Of a stretch of DNA of 64,000 nt, positions 33,171 to 44,289 are shown piece after piece. This DNA comes from Takakia lepidozioides (taxonomy: Eukaryota; Streptophyta; Takakiopsida; Takakiales; Takakiaceae): contig CM060732.1 of the NCBI GenBank assembly GCA_030704615.1, forward strand, positions 50,759,053 through 50,823,052, read 5' to 3'. Position 1 is the first letter of the stretch; each line of letters begins with the position of its first letter. The notes beneath the pieces were generated by a model. That model was not told the DNA's origin, did no database searches, and worked only from the letters and a program-made list of their open reading frames with translations. The position numbers and the translations under genes are program-made.

Positions 33171-33650
33171 ACCCCTAAACGACGAGCCAACCCGAATCGG
33201 GTCGGCCCGATTTTTCATCCATCCGTAGCATGCGTGGATGAAGTCCGATGAATGAGTGGCTTGAACGAAAAATGTAGCGCGGAACGAGCTGCACATGCAG
33301 ATCTTTATGGCGCGCCCGAACAGAAAAAAAACTCAGCTGTCAGGAATTTTTTGAAGTTTGAAAATTGCAGGATTCTGGGTGGAGGGGGGGGAGGGACATC
33401 GGTTGACCGTCGACATGGCAGTTGGCAGCGGCCACGCTGGTGGGATTTTGCAGCGGGGGGCCATGCATGGGTTGGAGTCGGCTGCTTGTGAGGCCCTCCC
33501 CAAAACGCTGAGGAACACGGGGACGGTTCGAATGAGCTGGCCCTGGCAAACAATGGGAAACCTTGACGTGGCCCGGAAAACGTCGCCAGATTCAGGCGAA
33601 ATTCCGGCAACCAATTGCCTGACCTGGAGGAGGCCAAAAATTTCACAAAA
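33171..33650 (+). repeat. Diverged dispersed repeat, copy B
   Basis: This matches 5995-6490 in inverted orientation, from ACCCCTAAACGACG through AACCCGAATCGGGTCGG, TTTTGCAGCGGGGGGCCATG, GACGTGGCCCGGAAAA and ATTCCGGCAACCAATTGCC. The similarity is patchy but in consistent order. No coding function is evident in either copy. Confidence 0.6.
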
Positions 33651-34078
33651 ACCCACATCCCAAATGCAATTTAGGGAGTTTTTGGGAAATACAAAGCACC
33701 CCCCCTTCATTTTGGCAGATTGGGGTGAAATTTGGTGTGAGGGTTTGGGATTGTGCACTTCACAGGAATATAGTACTTTTTCTCCCAGGAAAATTTGGGA
33801 TCATGGATAATTTTCTTGGTCAAACATGAACTCTTGCTTTGTTTTTTCCATTTTCCAAAAAATGCACCCTCTTCAAATGTTATAATCTCCCAAACTACAA
33901 GGTGGAATCTCCCCAAATTTTAGGGGCTTGTGCATGTGGTAGGTAGAAAGCAGTTTGTATGGTTCATCCACGTGGATGAACATTAGTGGGCAGGTAGCCG
34001 CTGACGTGTGAGGGTGGGTCCCGGAATTGTCCAAAAATCCAAAAACACCTCTCGTCCTATAGGGGCTAAACCTGTTGC

Positions 34079-34182
34079 CTCCTGTAGGTCTCATGGCCCA
34101 TAAATGAAAGGGGGTTAATTTTCCCCCCTCCTCAAGGGCCTGAATTGTCGGCTATTGCTCCCAGGTTCCTTTTAATTCTTTT
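34079..34182 (+). repeat. SINE tail, copy 1
   Basis: TGTAGGTCTCATGGCCCATA, AATGAAAGGGGGTTAATTTT, CCTCCTCAAGGGCCTGAATT, and a pyrimidine-rich end. The same tail is found at 48668-48757 (plus) and 49793-49695 (minus). Only the tail is present; no tRNA-like head lies just upstream. Confidence 0.8.
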
Positions 34183-34591
34183 TTCTTAAAGAATTCATTG
34201 TAGCCTTTAACCCCTAAGCGCTTATTCGACCCGTTCTCGGCCGAATGTTTTGGTTTTTCGGCTCTGTTTTTCCTCGGATTTTAACGATTAACCTGATTTT
34301 TGGAGGGTGGGATCGGATGTCAGCCACATGGCAATCAAGATTCCAATGCGCGATTAGGTTTTTTTTTTTGGTTAGGGTTGCAATTCTTAGCTGCACAGGA
34401 GGTGGGGTCTGCTTCTGCAGCGATCTTTGCTTGCTCCCGCGTTTTGTGCGTCATCTGCATCGATTGCCAAGTGGGTACGCTCCTGGGCGCCTCAACCGAG
34501 CAAGTCAAGCGGATTGTCGGGTGCCTGAATGAGGGTAGATCTCTTTACTAAATATGTTCAAAATACCATTATCTATCACTAAAAAAATATT

Positions 34592-35617
34592 TTGGATAGT
34601 ATCAGCAACTTTTTGTTTTTTGGTCATGGACTTTCATGGAGCAGGATCTGCCGTTTTTGGTCCACTCAACCCTACAACTGCCCCAAACACACGAGGACCG
34701 ACTCCAAGGACACTAAGACGGTGAAGAGAAGAGTGGATCGGACAATCACTGTCGCTCTATCTGAGTCGGTCATACAAGTAACCTCCACTGGACAGTCGAG
34801 GTTGCCATCTGGTGCCACAGAAAAAGACGATAACATTTGTCATAGAGATGGGAAAGAGGAGGAGCAGCCTACCCAGGGATCTCAACCGCCGCCCAAAAAA
34901 ACGGTAATGCTTTCAACTCCATTTTTCCTTTTGTCAACTTTGGGATTTCTGAAATTGAAATTAATAATGAACTCTTCTCTTATTCCACAGGACAACATGC
35001 ATTACCCTCCAGTCGACTATTCCCTTTCTGTCAATCCAAACGATCTGCATTCCCTTCCTTGGGGACCGAACGGATGCCGGCCAGGATACTACGTCCTGGT
35101 TCTAGACATCGGTTACCTTTGTGAGGTTTTCCTAAATGATGGAAAGAAAACACCTCATGCCACCCAGCCTTGTATCTCCGCAGGGAAATTCAAGTTAGCT
35201 ACGCGAAACGGTCTTGACGAATTCGTTAAGTGGGCCGTCAAAAAGTTTGCCATTTGTTTTTGGAACACTGGACCTGAAATGAATGTCAAGACTATCGCCA
35301 AGGCCGTGTTCGGGAAGTACTATTCCCAGGTCAGAACTTACAACAGTGAGACTTCCCTCATGCATAGATCGACATTCAACAAAAAATGGCCTAAAGCTCC
35401 CAAAAATCCCATCCACTTTAAACGTCTTTACGACATTTTCGTTGAGGAAGACCCGACAGCTTACAAATCCAATACTCTCCTCATCGACACTATAGACAAT
35501 ATGTACAAGTCCTACTTGAACCCTTTAGGACATACCATCTTCCTTCCAAAATATAAGGCGCGCGTGGACCCTGACAGAGATAAATTTCTACTGGAAGAGC
35601 TCAAAGCCTCACCTTAA
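34592..35617 (+). CDS. FCP1/SCP-like HAD-phosphatase-domain ORF (copy H1), catalytically altered
   Basis: This open frame has 341 codons. The first third is basic and low in conservation. A segment at 34904-34990 has GT...TTATTCCACAG ends and looks like an 87-base intron that is in frame and stop-free; without it the protein would be 312 aa. From about residue 164 the protein resembles plant NLI-interacting-factor/FCP1-type HAD phosphatases: YYVLVLDIGYLCEVF (nucleophile Asp about residue 172), NGLDEFVKWAVKKFAICFWN, and SNTLLIDTIDNMYKSYLNPL followed by GHTIFLP. The usual second Asp of the DxD motif is absent, and the paired Asp of the LLIDD motif is changed to Thr, so phosphatase activity is doubtful. 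After the stop, a shifted frame continues (FRLSGMDVMPFNELHHFG), suggesting a late frameshift. Surroundings are repetitive; it may be a gene captured by a transposon. Confidence 0.5.
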   Translation: MDSISNFLFFGHGLSWSRICRFWSTQPYNCPKHTRTDSKDTKTVKRRVDRTITVALSESVIQVTSTGQSRLPSGATEKDDNICHRDGKEEEQPTQGSQPPPKKTVMLSTPFFLLSTLGFLKLKLIMNSSLIPQDNMHYPPVDYSLSVNPNDLHSLPWGPNGCRPGYYVLVLDIGYLCEVFLNDGKKTPHATQPCISAGKFKLATRNGLDEFVKWAVKKFAICFWNTGPEMNVKTIAKAVFGKYYSQVRTYNSETSLMHRSTFNKKWPKAPKNPIHFKRLYDIFVEEDPTAYKSNTLLIDTIDNMYKSYLNPLGHTIFLPKYKARVDPDRDKFLLEELKASP

Positions 35618-36053
35618 CATGTTCCGGTTATCGGGGATGGATGTCATGCCATTCAACGAGCTACATCATTTCGGCGTTACGAAGGATTTCTTCGAGGACG
35701 ACCCAGTGGTCAAATTTCTTAGAAACTTTGATTATAGGTGACAGAAGTTCCTTAGCAATCACGAGTTGCGTACCGCTGCATTGGGACATAAATTTTTTTA
35801 ATTGAGTTTGGTGAACCTCGGCTGTCCAGTGGACATTCTTGTTCACTTGCCTGGTGTCGGTTTATCCAATGCATTGTACTGTTCCCTTTTATCATCCTAG
35901 TATGAATGACTCTCTGGCAGATTGGAGCACCTATTTCTCCTCCTGCGCAAGGGTTGCGTTTGATTATTTTTGACGTGAATGGAGTCTTGTGCAAAATATT
36001 GAAGCACCAGTAGAGCTACAATGTCCCCCGGTTTTCAGAATCGGACTACATAA

Positions 36054-36640
36054 TTCATTACAACAGATCGCGGTATATATGATTGTATATATGACTATCC
36101 CGTAGTCATAAACGGTACATATGACTGCAATGACTTTAAGTCGTGCAAACCAAGTGAATACAATGAGTACATGATGGTCGGTCACGTATGACTGCAGTAA
36201 GATGAACCAAGTGATACATTTCACTGTCATTTGGCAGTCATATGTACTTCTATCATACATGACTTAGTGTGCTGCTGCAAACTGTACACGTGTCTCTTTT
36301 TAATAAGTCCAGGAGGTTTTCGTGGATGTGCGCCATGTGGCATCTCCAAAAATTGACACGTGGCATATTATGAGGAGGCCTTGCAGTCATTATCTTGACT
36401 ACCAACATGTTGATATCTGGACCCGTGGCATCGTACGATTAGCTTATTTTAAATTTTAAATGTATTTAAAGTCATTCCCATGACTATGCTTGTAGGAGCT
36501 CGTTGCCATGTGTTTTTCCAAGGATATGACACATGTCAATGTATGATGCGATGTTAGTGTAGTCATGGTGCCTACTGTAAAGTGGTTTGTTGGGTTGGAC
36601 GCGTGGCATCAAATTAGTTGTTTGAGAATTTGGTTTTTAA
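36054..36640. repeat. Two-word region (ATGACT and CGTGGCAT)
   Basis: ATGACT or its complement AGTCAT recurs many times (TATGACTGCA, GCAGTCATAT and similar), and GTGGCAT recurs four times (36340-36610). The density suggests subterminal repeats of a small DNA transposon, but I could not define inverted ends or a target duplication. Confidence 0.4.
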
Positions 36641-37950
36641 ATATTATTTGGAAAATCATAACACACCATCATTCACAAGAAAGAACAAAGTGACAAAGTG
36701 CAAAGGACATAACAGAGACACTGAAGCCAATAGCAGATGTAAAAAGAGATTCTCTTAAACAACTACCAGTCAGATTTACAAAATAGCGCTGTTGTCCCAG
36801 AATCTAGCTCCTCAAAACACAGTCTAAGGGCACAAGTTCATCACCCTGTATTTTTGATTGAATACTTTTGTAAGTAGCACCATGTGCACTGAAAACAGAA
36901 GCAGCCCTACTTTGTGTGCCCCTTTAGCTATCCCTACCACAACACCCATAATCCATATACATCCTCCCCTTCGCTGGACAATTAGGGATTACTCTGAAAA
37001 GAGGACAGAACAGGCTGAAATGTATTGAAGATGAGGGTACCCGATTTTATCAAGTGTGCAATTGCTATTGTTGCTTCCTGCTACATCCACGAGGCTCCTG
37101 CACTCAGCATATATGTGAGTTGCATCCACCCAATTAGCTTACTTGAATAATTCAACGTGAAAGGGGGAGCGGGTACATCCTTGAGCCACACCTTGGTCTA
37201 TGTCATAAAAGTTAGACTTCTGTCCATTAACCGTTGACACAACATTTTGGTGTGAGCATGCAAATTATGGACAACTCTCCACATCTTTCCCTTGATCCCC
37301 AGAGTGGGAGCCATAGACCGTCTCTCCACACTGTGGAGAAATGGATCATGTGCACACGGAGGAACCACACTGCAATGCAGCAAACAAAGGCACTAGAATT
37401 GAGAGGAGGAGCACCTGAAAGGAGGAAAGGTGAAGAGGGAAGAACAGAGCTAAAAAATCCTGCAAAGAAGCCCACAACAAGCACTTCTTGTGTGCAACAT
37501 TCCACCACACGAAGGATGTCCCTTTGATGGAGACACACAAACAAGAGCTGAACCACAAGGGACAGTCAAGGAGAATGAGCATGATGCGTCAGAGACAGAA
37601 GGAAATGAGGACGCCTGTGACCAGATTTGGAGAAGATATGATGAGGAGAGGAAAACTTAAGTGAAGAGGACAGACCTGTTCCAGCAAAAGCCAGCCTGTG
37701 AGAAGCACTGAAATTAATGGAAATTGCAGCTTAGAGTGGAATCAGCCCAACACATGGAATTCTTCCAACTGTTGGGCATGAGCAAATTAAAACCACAGAG
37801 AGTAAATGCATGGCAATGCAGCAAATGAAGGCAGTATTGAGGGAGAAACCACCTAAATGGCTGGAACATGAAAAAGGAGAAAGTCCTGCCAAGGAGACCA
37901 CGACAAACACCAAATGGGAGTGAGAATCAAGCACACAAAGAGTTGCCCTC
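36641..37950. other. Non-coding stretch, nothing recognised
   Basis: No family resemblance in any frame and no clear repeats. Confidence 0.45.
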
Positions 37951-40380
37951 TTGCTGGCCCTCTTGGATGATTCTGGACCCACACTCTATCTCTACTCCTT
38001 CAGCTATCCATGCCTGATCTGCACAAATCATGCATTCATCCTTGCCTTGCTGCTAGCAGATGACAATGAAAGCCTCGAATTGTTCTGGGAAACACCCAAC
38101 TCAACTCCCCATGCACCTCTTTGCCCTTTTCCCGGGCTTCACCCCTACCCCCATCATTTGCTCATAGGTCTCCAAAGCCTCCATCCCACGTCCCCGCTGT
38201 GCATACCCTGCAAGCACGCACTCCACGACACCACATCTCGTTCAGCCATAGTGTTGAACACTCCCTTTGCATCCTCGATGCACCCACATTTTGCATACAT
38301 GTCCACGAGGGTATTGTTCAGAATGACATTTGGTACAATTCCAGATCTGAAGATATCGCCATGGACCTCTTTCCCCTTTTCCAGAGCTGCCAGGGCAGTG
38401 TTCATAATGACATTTGGTACAATTCCAGCTTTGATGATATCGCCATGCACCTCTTTGCCCTTCTCCAGGGCTCGATGCACCCACTTTGCATACATGTCCA
38501 CCAGGGTATGCCTCAGAATGACATTTGGTACAATTCCAGCTCTGAAGATGTCGCCATGGACCTCTTTCCCCTTTTCCAGAGCTGCCAGGGCAGTGTTCAT
38601 AATGACATTTGGTACAATTCCAGCTTTGATGATATCGCCATGCACCTCTTTGCCCTTCTCCAGGGCTCGATGCACCCACTTTGCATACATGTCCACCAGG
38701 GTATGCCTCAGAATGACATTTGGTACAATTCCAGCTCTGAAGATGTCGCCATGGACCTCTTTCCCCTTTTCCAGAGCTGCCAGGGCAGTGTTCATAATGA
38801 CATTTGGTACAATTCCAGCTTTGATGATATCGCCATGCACCTCTTTGCCCTTCTCCAGGGCTCGATGCACCCACTTTGCATATATGTCCACCAGGGTATG
38901 CCTTAGAATGACATTTGGTACAATTCCAGCTCTGAAGATGTCACCATGGACCTCTTTCCCCTTTTCCAGAGCTGCCAGGGCAGTGTTCAGAATGACATTT
39001 GGTACAATTCCAGCTTTGATGATATCGCCATGCACCTCTTTGCCCTTCTCTAGGGCTGCCAGGCTTGCACAAGCATTCCTAATGCACACAAACATGATGT
39101 GGTTGGGCTTCACCCCTTCCCCCATCATTTGCTCATAGGTCTCCAAAGCCTCCAAAGCCATGGACCTCTTTCCCTTTTTCCAGGCTTGCACACGCATTGC
39201 AAACACAAACTAACGTGATGTGGTTGGGCTCACCCCTTCGCGCATCATTTGCTCACAGGTCTCCAAGGCATTCGTACCACGCCCATGCTTGGTAAATCCT
39301 GCCAACATTACATTCCACGTGATCAAAGATCGTTGAGGCATTCTGTGTTGAGCACTTGGTGATCATCCATGATGCTCCCCTTAACATACATGTTGACAAG
39401 GGTGTTGAGTAGAAAAATGTTCGACGTGAATCCACTTTGGACAATGTGAGTGTACACCTGCTTTCCAGCTTTCCTGCCAAGAGCCAAGGGCCAAGAGCCA
39501 AGAGCCCACATTTGCAGGATGGACAAACTTCTTCACATCGTACATTAAAAAAAAGCCACACCTTGCGATCGCGGTTGTCCCATCATCGTGAAGGATCTGT
39601 AAAACCCTCAATATGCCAGCTCTGCTCTGCCGAACAATCCAGGGCCGAGTCTGATGGGAAGGCAAACCAGGCTGAAACAGGTCGAAGAAGAATCCTGCCA
39701 TCATTAAATCCACGTGATCAACGCTCGTTCATAAAACAGGGATTGTGTTGTACTGTGTTGCACCCAAGCATCTGCACTAGGAAGACAGATGAAAATGCTC
39801 AATGGAAGTAGTATTTGGCTTCTCTTTGCAACTTCGATGCTGCTACATTTGGCATACATGTCTACCAGGGTATCGTTCGGAATGACATCTCGTACAATTC
39901 CAGCTCTGATGATGTCAGCATGGACCTCTTTGCCCTTTTCCAGGGCTGCCAGGCTTGCACACGCATTGCATCTACAAACGAACGTGACCAGGTTTGCCTT
40001 TACCCTTCCCACATCATTTGCTCATAGGTCTCCAATGCCTCCATCCTGCATCCATGCTGGGGCATATCCCGCGATCATCACACTCTAGGTTTGTTCAGCC
40101 ATATTCTCAAACACTCCCTTTGTATCCTCAATACTACCACATCTGTTTCTGGATACCCTAAATTTGACAATGTCACCATGGACCTTTTACCTTTTTCCAC
40201 AAAGGTAAAATTGAAATACAGACTGCCAAGCCATGCTGAATCTCCCAAGATAACAGGAGCCAAGAGCCCATTGCGGTTGCGGTGCAGGTTGCGCTTCACC
40301 CCGCATCAGTAGCTCAATACAAAGCTTCCATCCCACGCCCAATCCTGCGATCCTCGCGTTCCATGACACAACAGCTCAAT
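37951..40380 (-). pseudogene. PPR protein gene remnant with internal amplification
   Basis: Minus-strand frames give PPR motifs in order: ACASLAALEKGKEVHADIIR and NDTLVDMYAKCSSIEVAK (about 39980-39800), KQVYTHIVQSGFTSNIFLLN followed by TLVNMYVK (about 39480-39370), ALETYEQMMGEGVKPNHIMF followed by VCIRNACASLAALEKG (about 39150), then an amplified block, and last TLVDMYAKCGCIEDAKGVFN followed by TMAERDVVSW (about 38290). After this the frame is lost. At least three frame changes separate the parts, and no E or DYW region follows. It is the same PLS-type family as the pseudogene at 14.3-15.7 kb. Confidence 0.8.
38285..39060 (-). repeat. 195-bp in-frame tandem amplification inside the PPR gene
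   Basis: The phrase CTCGATGCACCCACTTTGCA recurs at 38471, 38666 and 38861, exactly 195 bases apart, with only a few substitutions. Each unit encodes 65 residues and contains two versions of ALEKGKEVHGDI (an IIKAG and an IFRAG form), 28 and 37 residues apart. The ORF 39206-38154 stays open through all of it because 195 is a multiple of three. It is a higher-order repeat made from one PPR segment. Confidence 0.92.
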
Positions 40381-40499
40381 ACTAAGAAACCGCGCAGGAG
40401 AAAAAAGAAAAAAGACTAAGTCCCGGCCCTCTAATGGCCCTCTAATCTAGCCTCGCAGTCAGATATACCGCGTTCTGTTGTAGTAATTCCAGCTCTTGT

Positions 40500-40975
40500 C
40501 GGATTCCGACTTGTCTTTAGACGGGAGAAATATTGCGAAGTGTGGACAGAGTTGCACAAATACTTCCGGTTAGGGATTTGGAGCTCTATGATGTACAAGA
40601 ACTTGCAGCCCATCTTGGATTTTTTGCTTCGTGGTCTACCTCAACCGGCCTTCGTTATGTCTCAAGAGGATTGTATTTCATGTCCTACTTCGGTTCACCC
40701 TCAATTCAAATCAGGATTGGACCCTCATCATTTGTTTTTGAAGCCACTGATCAAGGTCTAGTAGAGATTTGGTGGACAATATATCAAGAGTAACACTCTG
40801 CTCATTGACGACACCGCCATGAAGTGTGAATTGAACCCGCCCGACTCATGTCTTGTTCTCAGACCGTTCCAGACCGTGGAGACTGATGGTTGTTATCTTC
40901 TCAAGGTTCTTCAGACCTATTTGCTTGGAATGAGGAACATCCCACTGCTTCAAGCTATCTTAGGAAAAAAAAAAG
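40500..40975 (+). pseudogene. FCP1/SCP-like HAD domain remnant (copy H2)
   Basis: The frame reads FRLGIWSSMMYKNLQPILDF (the GIWSS block of this family), then GLDPHHLFLKPLIKV, then two adjacent TAG stops. Further on comes SNTLLIDDTAMKCELNPPDS followed by CLVLRPF, where the LLIDD motif is complete. The nucleophile region is missing upstream. Stops and small shifts make it a pseudogene. It is the middle of three related domains (34.6, 40.5 and 42.6 kb). Confidence 0.6.
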
Positions 40976-41286
40976 ATAGGGTTGAGTTTTTTTCCCAATG
41001 TTTCAAACAATCCCAAGTTTAGCCCACTCTGGGATTTTATTGAGGACAACGGTTTTAAGAGTCTCAGATATGATGCTTCAAAATAAATTATTTTTTATCA
41101 ATCCTATCTCACTCGAGCTATTGAATATCTTCATGGTTTCTGATTTTCAATTCCTTATAATCACACACGTGATAGATATGGTACTCTAATTTTCACTCAT
41201 TTTTTAGTTGAATTCTTGACGCACATTCCGGGCAATCCCAAGACTCTGATACAGGCCTTCATACGGGGACATGACTATATCTAGTG

Positions 41287-41308
41287 ACCTCCACTGTTCA
41301 GTGGAGGT
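41287..41308. other. Perfect 10-bp hairpin
   Basis: ACCTCCACTG, two bases, CAGTGGAGGT. A related but imperfect version (AACCTCCACTGGACAGTCGA) lies at about 34779, near copy H1, which supports common ancestry of the two HAD regions. Confidence 0.6.
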
Positions 41309-41332
41309 TCACATTCTTGCACTTCCGGATTT

Positions 41333-43580
41333 ATGATTATGTCTCTTTGGCAGGTTCAAGGAGATGCTGACAACGTCATCGGTTCCTCAAGTCCCCTAAA
41401 GGAACCCTCCGGATCAGCAGTGAGTCGGAGTATTGAAGGCTTTCCGAGGGTTCACGATGGTGCTCAAATTGAGGGTGGATCCTCTGTCAGACCCTTGTCC
41501 TCTCGGGAAGCGAGCGACACTCTTCTCCTCTCGGGTCCTCCTGGGTGTAAAGTCCAAGGTGCAGGTGAAGAACACAAATATCTCGAGACTTTATCGACCT
41601 CTCTCAACATTCCTCACCCTCCCTGTTCAGTACGCAGGGTCTGGTCTATCCAACCCGCAGGGCAACCATCGGGGACTCGGCTATGGCTCCGCTGCACCTG
41701 GTTCCGTCTCTTCCTCGCATATCTCCCAGCACGAGGGTTGGACAGCCCAAATCCGCAGGAGTCAGGTGACTTAAACTCATTTCTCGTTCCTTGCTCATTC
41801 TCCTAGTTTCACTTAGTTTGGGGTCTGATATTCATCTGTCGCTCCAGGTAAGAAAATCTGCAGATTATGACCTTCCTGTCAAACGACGTCTGCATTGGAA
41901 TGCAATTCCGAGGTAAATTATTCATTTGTTGCGTTTTCATTCCATCCAGGATGTCGAGTGCTCAAGGGACAATTTTCTATGCTTGCCTGTTTTTGCCCCT
42001 CCACTCCTCCCATCGTTCAATGGCAAAACATCTCAAACATCGACACAACGTGACCCTGAACTGCTGGTACAATGTTCTGCACCAAAGAGGCGAAAAAGAG
42101 CCCCCGAGCCATTTCCTTCCTCTGCAGGAAATCTTTCCAACGGACAAAAGGCTGACAAGAAAAAAAGAGCGGACTCCAAACACATGAGGACTCCCTCGAA
42201 TGTTGTGGCGCCTCGTTAATCCAAGCCCGCGGGAATCCACAATTCTTCTGCAAGACATTCCAATAAGGCTTCAATGGTACATTTCAAAACAATTTCTCCA
42301 CTTTCGTTTGTAGTTTGTTTTGTTGTCCCAAACTAACTCCGTAATTTTTATACAAGCGAGTATGGAGCCGCATAATTTCTTGAATGTGCCTCCCGACAAG
42401 GTGCTTCCACTAACCTCCAGTTGACAGCCGACGTTCATCTTTTTGTGATCTCGAAATCTTCGATATATGGTCTACTCTTGGTCCTTTACAGTTAAGTCCA
42501 TTGTCGGGACACTTATGTCTCCGAAAACGTAGAGATCACTCTGAAACTAAGAAACACTACATCGTGTTGTTTCTGACGGTGGCAACACTTAAATTGCGCA
42601 GGATGGTCGTCCATCAACCTTCATTTGCCACAACGGGGAAGAGGAAACGGATGTTGTTAATATTGAGTATCAACGGACTCCTCTACTACCGGCCACCTCC
42701 AACCGGCGGTGAATTGTTTAAGGAGAGATTTCGTTTCAGGAAAGTTACAGTTCATGTTCTCGACAGACCTTTTGTGGTTCACCGGCCCGGAGTCTTGGAG
42801 TTTCTCAACCTTGCGTTCATGCATTTTCACGTGGCGATCTGGTCATGTGCTGAAAGAGATGTTATTTGTAGGATGCTCGAGTGCTTAGTTCCTACGAAAA
42901 TTGCGAAGAAGTTTTGTTTTATCTGGTCAGCTGAGGATTGCAAAGATACTACCGGTTAAATCATGCCTGGGATGAAATATCTCGTTAAGGATATTTGCAC
43001 TGTTCTTGCCAAGTACCCTGGTATACCCTTTGCAACGCAGGGACAAATACTCCTTGTTGATGATGAGCCATCAAAGGGCCTCTGAAACCCACCAAATACT
43101 GGATTCTTCCCTATTTCATACAAGCCATCACCAAATGGCTTGGTTGACCGGGATGATATGATAAAAGCTGTGTGGCCATATATATTGAAAATGGCTGCAA
43201 CTTCAACAGTCGTAGATTACATCAGGAGAATCCTGCCAAGTGTTCTCGTAAGCCTATTAAGGTCGTGACCATGCCTATTGGGCTTGGTATGGAAGATACG
43301 TTGATCCTCGTGTTTGGATCCCACAACAAAAGGAACCTGATTACCTTGGTATGTACTTATCCCACTGTTTGTTGTTTATAGAGAATTTGATCTTGAAAGT
43401 GTCTTCTACTTGCACTTTTACTTTATCATTTTTTCTACAAATGTTCCACATTTCAGCTGACATTTGTCATATGAAAAATTGTTTTGCCCAGTCACATTCA
43501 AGGAGCGAATTCGAAAAGAAGAAGAAGAGTTTCGTGATTGGCAAGAATGGCGGGCTTCCCGGTAGGCTTCAAGGGCATAA
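41333..43580 (+). pseudogene. FCP1/SCP-like HAD-domain gene with introns (copy H3), broken
   Basis: The parts are a low-complexity N-terminal region (about 41354-42219, with possible introns at 41766-41810 and up to ATCCAG/ at 41949), then a HAD domain. KRKRMLLILSINGLL (about 42650) aligns with the nucleophile motif but has Ser where Asp is required. RPGVLEFLNLAFMHFHVAIW and SCAERDVI follow. After a stop and frame change come GQILLVDDEPSKGL, a TGA, and NPPNTGFFPISYKP. An apparent intron (donor G/GTATGT at about 43350, acceptor GCCCAG/ at about 43491) leads to a basic C-terminus, ERIRKEEEEFRDWQEWRASR. The catalytic loss and stops mean no active phosphatase. Confidence 0.6.
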
Positions 43581-44239
43581 AGAGATTCAACAAGTAGAGT
43601 TCTAAGTAACATTTTCGGATGATAATGTTACTACTAGGTTCGAGTTCTCCGAAAGTATTTCCGTTTCCTGTGGTGCGGAGACCGTTGCAAGTGGTTGTGG
43701 TAACCGGAGGCGTCTTCGAACACATGCCTCGACTGCAAGCCGTTTGGGAGGAGGCTCTGTAATATTAATGGGTTAATGTAAGCCGTTGTATGGCTTCGAG
43801 CCGATGGATAACATTAAATCCAACGGATGTACAGTTGACGTTACATTATGTCTGACTACAACGCCAAAGTTGCAATCTCTAATAAAATATGAATGTTTAT
43901 CATCAATGTATGCGGACACATTCTTTCATGTCATCCTCTTCATCACATGCCATGATTGTTCTATGTTTGGTTTTGTATGTCATATGTTATGGCAACCATT
44001 TTGTGCAAAAAGTTTTACATATCTGACCTCACATCATGGTGTAATTTATTGCATCCTCCCATATTTTTTGTGAACGTCAACTTGGCAGTGGATGTTCTTC
44101 TAAAACCACAATACATACTTATATTGTCTCCAAAAAATGTTTGGAGGATTATATTGTGCATAAAATAACCAAAATAATCATATATATCGCTTTATTTCAA
44201 TAATAAATTTTATTTATTCATATTTCTCATACTATTTCT

Positions 44240-44275
44240 GGACCAAACAAAAGTCCGGAATTAGTTAAAATAGTG
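44240..44275 (+). repeat. Shared tail motif, copy 2
   Basis: AAGTCCGGAATTAGTTAAAA followed by TAGTGTT matches the tails at 32.6 kb and 63.3 kb. It lies about 650 bases after the end of HAD copy H3, so it could be the end of an element carrying that gene. Confidence 0.5.
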
Positions 44276-44289
44276 TTACACCAGCTGAT

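Noticed and set aside
37951-39138. Plus-strand 395-codon ORF
   Set aside because: It is the antisense shadow of the minus-strand PPR array, kept open by the 195-bp period.
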